Of a stretch of DNA of 5,590 bases, positions 1 to 5,274 are shown one piece after another; the stretch's first letter is position 1, and the number at the start of each line of letters is the position of its first letter. A program made the position numbers and the translations under genes. Origin of the DNA: JBQTIM01 sp052388135 (lineage in GTDB: Bacteria; Elusimicrobiota; Elusimicrobia; FEN-1173); assembly GCA_052388135.1 (NCBI GenBank), contig JBQTIM010000176.1, positions 1 to 5,590 on the forward strand, in the 5' to 3' direction. The notes under the pieces are model-generated. The model saw only the letters and a program-made list of their open reading frames with translations, had not been told where the DNA came from and did not search any database.

Positions 1-12
1 ATTTTTTAGGAA

Positions 13-58
13 ACAAAAAAGTGAGAGCGTAGCCCGGACTACGGTCGAACTTTTTTGT
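13..58. terminator. A6/T6-flanked hairpin, possible bidirectional terminator
   Basis: Outer arms ACAAAAAAGT (13-22) and ACTTTTTTGT (49-58) are perfect reverse complements. Inside them CGTAG (28-32) pairs with CTACG (39-43) around the loop CCCGGA, and GA (25-26) pairs with TC (45-46) across a G-G mismatch. A short GC stem flanked by an A-tract on one side and a T-tract on the other is the layout of an intrinsic terminator that works on either strand. It would end the unseen gene to the left and insulate the efflux adaptor promoter. The central stem is short and imperfect, so termination is an inference; it could also be a dispersed palindromic repeat. Confidence 0.45.
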
Positions 59-143
59 GAAGGAAAAAGCCCCGGATTTTACGTCGAATCCCGCGATCCA
101 ACCGGGGAATTCGGGTTAATTCCGCGAGTTCATCCGCGCCGCG

Positions 144-173
144 TTTACGGTCCGTCGCCGTTTATGGTATAAA
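144..173 (+). promoter_or_regulatory. sigma70-like promoter of the efflux adaptor gene
   Basis: TTTACG (144-149, 4 of 6 matches to the -35 consensus) and TATAAA (168-173, 5 of 6 to the -10) are separated by 18 bp. A TG at 165-166 makes this an extended -10 element. Transcription would start near 180 and leave an untranslated leader of about 43 nt before the ATG at 224. It lies in a relatively AT-rich patch of GC-rich DNA. A near-perfect direct repeat (142-150 and 159-167) overlaps both elements and may be a regulator site. Confidence 0.5.
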
Positions 174-223
174 TCCCTCAACCCCGGACGCCCGCGCCGC
201 ATGCTGCGGGTCCTCGGTTCCTT

Positions 224-1723
224 ATGAACCCGCCACCTCCGTCTCCTGACGATAAGAAGGCCCGGGAATCTTCTCCCGAAAACGGCCCCTCGCCCGCTTC
301 CCAAGAGCGGCCTTCCGCTCCTGCGCCGGCGCCGTCCCCTGTTTCCGCTCCGCCCGCCGGCCCCGCGGCCGCGGCGCCGTCTTCTCCGGCAGGCGGCTCA
401 GCGCCGTCCGGGCCGCCGTCGGCCGGACAGCCGCCCGCCGCCGAGCCCGCGGCGCCGTCCTCTCCCGCGGCCGGTTCCCCGCCGTCCGCTCCGCCGCCGA
501 CGGCGCCGCCTCCCGCCGCCGCGCCCGTTCCGCCCTCGGCCGGCCAGCCGCCCGCCGGCGCGGCTGTTCCTTCGCCCGGTCCCGCCGCGGCCGGGCCGGC
601 CGTCCGTCCATCCGGACTTCCTCCCAAGGCTGTTTCGCGGCCGGGGCCCATGTCGGGGGGATTCTCCGGCGGCAAGGCGTCCGCCCAGCGGAAGAACAAG
701 CTTCCGACCATGGCCACGGTGTTCATCGTGCTGGCGGGCCTGATGTGGGGCTCCGTCAAGGTTTACCGCTGGATCGCCGACCGGGACGGGCTCGGCGAGG
801 GCGAGGCCGGCGGCGGCGTTCCGGCCGTCAACGTTTTGGAAGTGAAGCGCGCGCCCTTCGAGGACGTCCTCTCCGCCGTGGGCAACGTGGTGGGCGGCTC
901 CGAAATCCCCCTGCGGTTCGAGGTGGAGGGCACCATCGCGCAATTGGATTTCCGCGAGGGCGACAAGATGCGCAAGGGCGACATCATCGCCCGGCTCAAC
1001 CAGCGCGACGCCTTCCTGAAAATGAAGCGCGCCGAGCTCGAGCTGGACCAGGCCGAAAAACTGTTCGCCCTGGACGCCATCGCCCGCAGCAAGCTGGAGG
1101 AGGCGCGCCTGGCCTACGAACTGGCCCGTTCCGACCTGGACAAGACCGTCATCCGCGCCACCCGCGACGGCATCCTGGGCGGAAAGGAAGCCGAGCCCGG
1201 CGAGTTCGTCACGCCCAACAAGATCATCGCCACGCTGGTCAGCATCGAGACCGTGGTGGTGGACGTGGGCATCATCGAGCGCGAGATCGACAAAATTTTC
1301 CCGGGCCAGAAAGTGGTCGTCACCGTGGACGCCTATCCCGGCGTGGAGTTCGCGGGCAAAGTGGAGACGCTGGACACCATCATCCGCGGCAACAGCCGGA
1401 CGCTCACCGTCAAGGCCCGGCTCAAGAACGAGGGCGGCCTGCTTCTGCCCGGCATGTTCGCCCGCACCAAGATCGTCGTCCGCGAGGAGGACGACGCCAT
1501 CTCCGTTCCCAACGACGCCATCGAGAAGACCCAGGCCGGCGAGCAGGTGCTGGTGGTGAACAAAGAGAACAAGGCCGAGGCGCGCGCCATCAAGGTGGAT
1601 TACAAGTCCACGCAGTTTTCGCTGGTGTCGTCGGGGCTGAAGCCGGGCGAACAGGTCATCGTCCAGCGTCCCCAGGATTTAAAGGAAGGGTCGCCGGTCA
1701 AAGTCATCGACGTCCAGAAGTAA
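224..1723 (+). CDS. RND-type efflux periplasmic adaptor (membrane fusion protein) with long Pro/Ala-rich N-terminal tail
   Basis: This 499-residue HlyD/AcrA-family adaptor would link an inner-membrane transporter to an outer-membrane channel. Residues 1-155 are a low-complexity Pro/Ala/Ser tail. A basic patch (RKNK, 156-159) precedes one membrane segment at about 161-181, so the tail should be cytoplasmic and the rest periplasmic. The first half of the lipoyl domain is at about 228-262 (FREGDKMRKGDIIARL), a short helical hairpin at about 263-307, and the second lipoyl half at about 308-340 (DGILGG, PGEFVTPN). A beta-barrel (about 343-420, ending LLPGMFARTKI) and a membrane-proximal domain follow. 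There is no lipobox. ATG 224 is the first start after an in-frame stop at 170-172 and fits the upstream promoter, but no clear ribosome-binding site is seen. Starting at Met143 (position 650) would give a family-typical 357 residues. No transporter or TolC-like gene is in view, so substrate and partner are unknown. Confidence 0.9.
   Translation: MNPPPPSPDDKKARESSPENGPSPASQERPSAPAPAPSPVSAPPAGPAAAAPSSPAGGSAPSGPPSAGQPPAAEPAAPSSPAAGSPPSAPPPTAPPPAAAPVPPSAGQPPAGAAVPSPGPAAAGPAVRPSGLPPKAVSRPGPMSGGFSGGKASAQRKNKLPTMATVFIVLAGLMWGSVKVYRWIADRDGLGEGEAGGGVPAVNVLEVKRAPFEDVLSAVGNVVGGSEIPLRFEVEGTIAQLDFREGDKMRKGDIIARLNQRDAFLKMKRAELELDQAEKLFALDAIARSKLEEARLAYELARSDLDKTVIRATRDGILGGKEAEPGEFVTPNKIIATLVSIETVVVDVGIIEREIDKIFPGQKVVVTVDAYPGVEFAGKVETLDTIIRGNSRTLTVKARLKNEGGLLLPGMFARTKIVVREEDDAISVPNDAIEKTQAGEQVLVVNKENKAEARAIKVDYKSTQFSLVSSGLKPGEQVIVQRPQDLKEGSPVKVIDVQK
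371..556 (+). repeat. imperfect peptide repeats in the Pro/Ala-rich tail
   Basis: Within the low-complexity tail of the efflux adaptor the peptide AAPSSPA occurs at residues 50-56 and 76-82 (371-391 and 449-469), and PPSAGQPPA at residues 64-72 and 103-111 (413-439 and 530-556). The copies differ at silent third positions, for example gga/ggc for Gly and ccg/ccc for Pro. This suggests an old internal duplication retained at protein level, which argues that the tail is translated. Spacing between copies is unequal, so it is not a strict tandem array. Confidence 0.5.
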
Positions 1724-1755
1724 CCGGTTTTTCAACTCTTCTGCGTCAAAACACC

Positions 1756-1784
1756 TTGAAATCGCTATAAATTCACTATATATA
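1756..1784 (+). promoter_or_regulatory. sigma70-like promoter of the sensor kinase operon
   Basis: TTGAAA (1756-1761, 5 of 6 to the -35 consensus) is followed after 17 bp by TATATA (1779-1784), inside an alternating TA run at 1777-1785 whose exact -10 register is uncertain. The predicted start near 1791 falls at the base of the hairpin at 1789-1815. The stretch is strikingly AT-rich next to the surrounding coding DNA. It implies that the signalling genes can be transcribed separately from the adaptor, although no convincing terminator separates the two. Confidence 0.5.
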
Positions 1785-1788
1785 TGGG

Positions 1789-1815
1789 AGTGCCGCTCCG
1801 CGTTCGGAGCGGACT
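1789..1815 (+). promoter_or_regulatory. leader hairpin masking a ribosome-binding site
   Basis: CCGCTCCG (1793-1800) and CGGAGCGG (1805-1812) form a perfect 8-bp stem closed by the loop CGTT. AGT (1789-1791) pairs with ACT (1813-1815) across a single bulged G at 1792, giving 11 bp in all. No T-tract follows, so it is not an intrinsic terminator. The 3' arm contains GGAG (1806-1809), 7 nt before an ATG at 1817, so folding would hide that ribosome-binding site. The dyad also sits at the predicted transcription start and could instead be a repressor operator or a 5'-end stabilizer. Confidence 0.5.
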
Positions 1816-1816
1816 T

Positions 1817-1861
1817 ATGACCAACCATCGTTTTGTCAGCGGGTTTTTCTCCCGTTCATGA
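1817..1861 (+). CDS. 14-residue leader mini-ORF coupled to the sensor kinase
   Basis: The mini-ORF encodes MTNHRFVSGFFSRS and is preceded by GGAG (1806-1809) at an ideal 7-nt spacing. Its TGA (1859-1861) overlaps the ATG of the sensor kinase in an ATGA junction, the classic arrangement for translational coupling. The kinase has only pyrimidine-rich sequence directly upstream (1843-1857) and no ribosome-binding site of its own. The peptide resembles nothing I recognise, and its role may simply be to deliver ribosomes. A chance ORF of this length is possible. Confidence 0.35.
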   Translation: MTNHRFVSGFFSRS

Positions 1862-3315
1862 AGCTCCGCACGCGCCTGACCCTCTTCACCGTGCTCATTA
1901 TGACCCTGGTGGTTGCGGGCACCAGCGCGTCCACCGTTTTCCTGCTCCGCAAACTCCTCTTCGCCGAAAGCCGGAACAACCAAAAGACGCTCCTCGACAA
2001 CTTCCGCAAGGTCTGCGAAGAAGCCCGCGTCACCGGCGAGGACTTGACCCTCTACAACTACACCGAGACCCTGCGCAAATCGGTGCCGGGGCTGGTCTAC
2101 GCCGCCTTCGTGGACACGGAGCGGAACCTGGTCATCGGCAAGACGGAGATTTACGCCAGCCTGTTCCCCGACGGCGGCGCGCCCGACGCGGCCGTCGAGG
2201 GCGATGCCGTCGAAGTCGCCGTTTTCTCTTTGGCCCGCAATGAAAAGGTCGTGGATTTTTCCGCCGGCATACGCCTGAGGGGCCGGCCCATCGGGGTGGC
2301 CCGGGTGGGGATTTTGGAGAGCGTCATCGAGGCCAACGTGGCGGAGGGAACCCGGCGCATTCAGCGCATCGTGCTCATGGTGTCGGGCGCCGCCTTCCTG
2401 GTGGGCCTCTTGGCGGCTTTGTGGATGGCGGCCCAGTTGACCCACCCCATCCATCTTTTGGCCGAGGGGGCGAAGTCCCTGGGCGACGGCAACCTCGACA
2501 CGCAGATCCATTTCGACCGCAACGACGAGATCGGTCTTCTGGCCAAAGAGTTCAACATCATGGCCGTGAAGCTCAAGGAACTTGATCAACTGAAGGACGA
2601 GTTCGTCTCCAGCGTTTCCCACGAGCTTCGGTCTCCTTTGTCGGCCATCTCGGGCTACGTCGAGCTTCTCACCAGCAAGCCCCTGGACCAAATCCTTCCC
2701 GAAAAGCGCAACAAGGCCTTCCACATCATCCAGGAAAGCACGTCGCGCCTCACCCAATTCATCAACGACATTCTGGACGTGGCCAAGCTGAAGTCCGGCC
2801 GCGTGGAGATACGCAAGGGACCTTTCAACATCCGCCAAACCTCGGAGGACATCCTCAGCCTCTTCGCCCCGCTGTTGGAAAAGAAGAAAATCCAGGCGGT
2901 GTGCTCCATCGGCCCCGATTTCCCCATGGTCCTGGCGGACGAGGAGAAAATGAAGCAGGTGATCACCAACCTGGTCTCCAACGCCCTCAAATTCACGCAC
3001 GAAGGCGGCTCCATCACCATCGCCGCCGAAGAGGACGCGGAGAAAATCACGGTGAGCGTGGTGGACACCGGCATCGGCATCCCCAAAGATTTTCTCGGCC
3101 AGCTGTTCGAGCGCTTTAAGCAGGTTCCAGGCACGCGGGAAAAGATCGGCGGGCCGAAAGGCACGGGCCTGGGCCTGGCCATCGCCAAGGGCGTCGTGGT
3201 GGCCCACGGCGGCCGGATCTGGGTGGAAAGCGAGCTGGGCAAGGGCAGCTCTTTCCGCTTCACGCTGCCGAAATCCGCCTCGGCCGCGCCGGTCCAGGCC
3301 AACATCTTCGCGTAG
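1858..3315 (+). CDS. membrane sensor histidine kinase (HAMP-HisKA-HATPase)
   Basis: This 485-residue inner-membrane kinase autophosphorylates on a His and passes the phosphoryl group to a response regulator. Membrane segments are at about 7-30 and 171-192. The region between (about 31-170) is probably periplasmic; phrases such as YAAFVDTERNLVIG and GRPIGVARVGI suggest a Cache/PDC-like sensor fold, but the ligand is unknown. HAMP follows (about 192-245, DEIG at 223-226). The H box is SHELRSPL with phospho-acceptor His255, Glu256 and Pro260. The ATPase domain has the N box NLVSNALKF (Asn371, Asn375), G1 DTGIGIP (403-409), F box LFERF (416-420) and G2 GTGLGLAIAK (435-444). All catalytic motifs are intact. 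ATG 1858 is the first possible start after an in-frame stop at 1768-1770. The likely partner is the OmpR-type regulator 75 bp downstream. Confidence 0.93.
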   Translation: MKLRTRLTLFTVLIMTLVVAGTSASTVFLLRKLLFAESRNNQKTLLDNFRKVCEEARVTGEDLTLYNYTETLRKSVPGLVYAAFVDTERNLVIGKTEIYASLFPDGGAPDAAVEGDAVEVAVFSLARNEKVVDFSAGIRLRGRPIGVARVGILESVIEANVAEGTRRIQRIVLMVSGAAFLVGLLAALWMAAQLTHPIHLLAEGAKSLGDGNLDTQIHFDRNDEIGLLAKEFNIMAVKLKELDQLKDEFVSSVSHELRSPLSAISGYVELLTSKPLDQILPEKRNKAFHIIQESTSRLTQFINDILDVAKLKSGRVEIRKGPFNIRQTSEDILSLFAPLLEKKKIQAVCSIGPDFPMVLADEEKMKQVITNLVSNALKFTHEGGSITIAAEEDAEKITVSVVDTGIGIPKDFLGQLFERFKQVPGTREKIGGPKGTGLGLAIAKGVVVAHGGRIWVESELGKGSSFRFTLPKSASAAPVQANIFA

Positions 3316-3341
3316 GCGGCGGTTTTCGGCTTTGCGGCTCT

Positions 3342-3366
3342 CGCCGGCGGGCGGTCCCTGCCGGCG
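3342..3366 (+). other. intergenic GC hairpin between kinase and regulator
   Basis: CGCCGGC (3342-3348) and GCCGGCG (3360-3366) form a perfect 7-bp stem with an 11-nt loop in the 75-bp gap between the kinase and the OmpR-type regulator. No T-tract follows, so it does not look like an intrinsic terminator. It could stabilise or mark a processing point in the operon mRNA, letting the regulator be made at a different level. In GC-rich DNA such a stem can also arise by chance. Confidence 0.25.
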
Positions 3367-3380
3367 CGGTTCCGGACGAA

Positions 3381-3385
3381 AGGAG
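3381..3385 (+). promoter_or_regulatory. strong ribosome-binding site of the OmpR-type regulator
   Basis: AGGAG sits 5 nt before the ATG at 3391. It is the only canonical Shine-Dalgarno sequence directly in front of a full-size gene in this window, and it fixes the start of the regulator. It suggests that the regulator is translated more efficiently than its kinase, as is usual for two-component pairs. Confidence 0.7.
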
Positions 3386-3390
3386 AACCG

Positions 3391-4071
3391 ATGAAGAAGA
3401 AGATCCTTGTGGTCGACGACGACATTCAGCTCTGCCAGCTGACGTCCGACATTCTGGACGAGCACGGCTACCAGCCCATCGCCGCCCACAACACCGACGA
3501 GGCTTTTAAAAAGCTCCAGCAGGATCGTCCCCATCTCATCATCCTGGACGTCTGGCTGCCGTCCATCGGCGGTCTGGAGTTCTGCCGGCAAGTGCGCCTC
3601 AACGATCAGACGCGGCAGCTCCCCGTCCTCATGCTCACCGTGCAGGACAAGGAATCCGACAAGGTGACGGGCCTGGAGATGGGCGCGGACGACTACATGA
3701 CCAAGCCCTTCGGCCAAAAAGAGCTGCTGGCGCGCATCCGCGCCCTCCTCCGCCGCATCGACCTGCACGGAGGAAAGGAAAAGACCCTGCAGTCCGGCGA
3801 TTTGGTTCTGGATCTGGACATGCACACCGTGAAGGTCCGCAGCAAGAACATCTCCATGACGCCCAAGGAATTCGACCTGCTGGCTTCCCTCATTCAAAAC
3901 CGGCGGAAGGCGCTCAGCCGGCAAAGCCTCATGACGGCGATCTGGGGCTACGAGACGCCGGGAAGCTCGGGCACCATCGACGTGCACATCCGCCACCTGC
4001 GCAAGAAGCTCGGCGACCATGGCGAAAAGATCAAGACCCTCCTGGGTTTCGGCTACCGGTTCGACGGGTGA
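3391..4071 (+). CDS. OmpR/PhoB-family response regulator
   Basis: This 226-residue cytoplasmic DNA-binding regulator is of normal length for the family. The receiver domain spans about 1-122: acidic cluster Asp9-Asp11, phospho-acceptor Asp53 (ILDVWLP), Thr83 and Lys105 (TKPF). A linker leads to a winged-helix domain at about 134-226, with the typical phrases SMTPKEFDLLASL, TIDVHIRHLRKKLG and GFGYRF. The post-Asp loop reads LPSIGG rather than the commoner MPxMDG, a mild variation. Phosphorylation, most likely by the kinase just upstream, should promote dimerisation and binding to direct-repeat DNA sites. Target genes are unknown; the adaptor gene and the operon itself are reasonable candidates. 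Confidence 0.93.
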   Translation: MKKKILVVDDDIQLCQLTSDILDEHGYQPIAAHNTDEAFKKLQQDRPHLIILDVWLPSIGGLEFCRQVRLNDQTRQLPVLMLTVQDKESDKVTGLEMGADDYMTKPFGQKELLARIRALLRRIDLHGGKEKTLQSGDLVLDLDMHTVKVRSKNISMTPKEFDLLASLIQNRRKALSRQSLMTAIWGYETPGSSGTIDVHIRHLRKKLGDHGEKIKTLLGFGYRFDG

Positions 4072-4077
4072 CGCCCT

Positions 4078-5274
4078 GTGCCCGACGCTCGAGGGGTGAG
4101 GAAGGACGATCCGCCGGCAAGCCCGCAGGCCGATCCCATGGCGAACCCGGCCGCTTCCCCGCCTCCGGCGCCCTTGGCGGATCCCCGGCCCGGTATTTTG
4201 ATCGTGGACGACGAGGAAATTTTTCTGAGCCTTTACCTCGATATTCTGCATGAGGAAGGCTACGAGGCGGACACGGCCCGCAACGGCCGGGAGGCTCTGT
4301 CTCTCGTGGAAAGGGGAAATTACCGGCTCGTCCTTTCCGACATCAACATGCCTGAGTTGGACGGCCTGGGATTGCTGAAGGCCCTGAAGGCCGGCCATCC
4401 CGACGTGGAGGTTGTGCTCATGACGGCCTTCGGCGGCCTGCAGTCGGCTGTGGAAGCCTTGCGTCTGGGCGCCTACGACTACATCGTGAAGCCCTTCCCG
4501 CGGGACGCCCTGGCGGCCACGGTGCGCCGCGCCTTGGAGAAGCAGCGCCTGGCGCGGGAGCTGCGCATGGCCCAGGCCGAGCTCATCAAGCGGGAGAAGC
4601 TGGCGGCCATGGGGTCGGTGTCCGGCTGGCTGGCCCACCGCATGCGCAATCCCTTGAACGTCATCCTGATGTGCGCCCAATATCTGCGCGCTCGGTTCGA
4701 CGAGCGCGACGAGCGACAGGAAGTGGCCCTCGCCATCGAGGAGAAGGTGAGGACCCTGGAGGAAATGACGCGGGATTTCATCCGGTTTTCCCGCTCCTAT
4801 CAGCCGGCGCTGAGCGAGGACAGTTTGCCCGAAGTGGTGGAGCAGGCGTTGCAGGGCGTCTCCTCGGGCCGGTGGATCAAGAGCATTACGGTGGAAAAAA
4901 ATTTCGAGCCGGGGCTGCCTTCCGTGGCCCTGGATCGGGGCCTTTTGGGAGAGGCGCTCGACAACCTTTTGAACAACGCGTTGGAGGCCATGGAGGGCTC
5001 GGGCACGCTCCGCGTGGACGTGCGGCGGGGCGGGCGGGGCGTTCTCTTGGACATTTCGAACACCGGCCGCCCCATGCCCGAGGACGTCCGCCGCCGGATT
5101 TTCGATCCTTTTTTCACGACGAAGGAGAACGGAACCGGCCTGGGTCTGGCCATCGTCCGCCGCGTCGTGGAAAGCCATGGCGGCCAGGTGTCCGTGCTGC
5201 CGGAGGAGCGGACGACCTTCCGCATCGAGCTGCCGGCGGCCGCCGCCGGAGAAGCCAAGGCCCAAAATGATTAA
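4078..5274 (+). CDS. soluble receiver-histidine kinase (reverse hybrid) with atypical H and G1 boxes
   Basis: The protein has 398 residues and no membrane segment. A Pro/Ala-rich leader (about 1-37) precedes an NtrC-like receiver (39-155: Asp44/Asp45, phospho-acceptor Asp88, Thr116, Lys138). A charged helix, probably coiled coil (about 148-178), leads into a kinase core. The H box reads AHRMRNPLN with His187, where the usual acidic residue after His is Arg188. The N box (NLLNNALEAM, Asn296-Asn300), F box (FDPFFTTK, 342-349) and G2 (GTGLGLAIV, 352-360) are intact, but G1 reads NTGRPMP (328-334) in place of DxGxGIP. Input is probably phosphorylation of Asp88 by another kinase, and output goes to the overlapping downstream receiver. 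The GTG start, with GGTGA (4067-4071) 6 nt upstream, puts the gene 6 bp after the previous stop. ATG 4138 (Met21) is an alternative start. Confidence 0.88.
   Translation: MPDARGVRKDDPPASPQADPMANPAASPPPAPLADPRPGILIVDDEEIFLSLYLDILHEEGYEADTARNGREALSLVERGNYRLVLSDINMPELDGLGLLKALKAGHPDVEVVLMTAFGGLQSAVEALRLGAYDYIVKPFPRDALAATVRRALEKQRLARELRMAQAELIKREKLAAMGSVSGWLAHRMRNPLNVILMCAQYLRARFDERDERQEVALAIEEKVRTLEEMTRDFIRFSRSYQPALSEDSLPEVVEQALQGVSSGRWIKSITVEKNFEPGLPSVALDRGLLGEALDNLLNNALEAMEGSGTLRVDVRRGGRGVLLDISNTGRPMPEDVRRRIFDPFFTTKENGTGLGLAIVRRVVESHGGQVSVLPEERTTFRIELPAAAAGEAKAQND

Noticed and set aside
70..107. Inverted repeat CCCCGG / CCGGGG upstream of the adaptor promoter
   Set aside because: Only 6 bp with a 26-nt gap and no extension; easily produced by chance in GC-rich DNA, and it overlaps the better GGAATT dyad.
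178..943. Antisense Gly/Ala- or Arg-rich reading frames opposite the proline-rich tail
   Set aside because: Proline and alanine codons reverse-translate into Gly, Ala and Arg codons with few stops, so open frames here are expected by composition.
1694..1732. CCGGT...ACCGGTTTTT as a terminator after the adaptor gene
   Set aside because: The stem is only 5 bp with a 24-nt loop and lies mostly inside the coding region, so it is too weak to call.
745..1770. Long +1-frame reading frame rich in Arg and Gly inside the adaptor gene
   Set aside because: The overlapping frame encodes clear lipoyl, hairpin and barrel motifs; this frame is an Arg/Gly/His-rich shadow and runs past the adaptor stop without any domain signal.
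1817..1860. The kinase being a frameshifted longer protein starting at 1817
   Set aside because: Residues from Met1 at 1858 already give a normal kinase N-terminus (basic start followed by a membrane segment), and the upstream frame ends cleanly in an ATGA junction.
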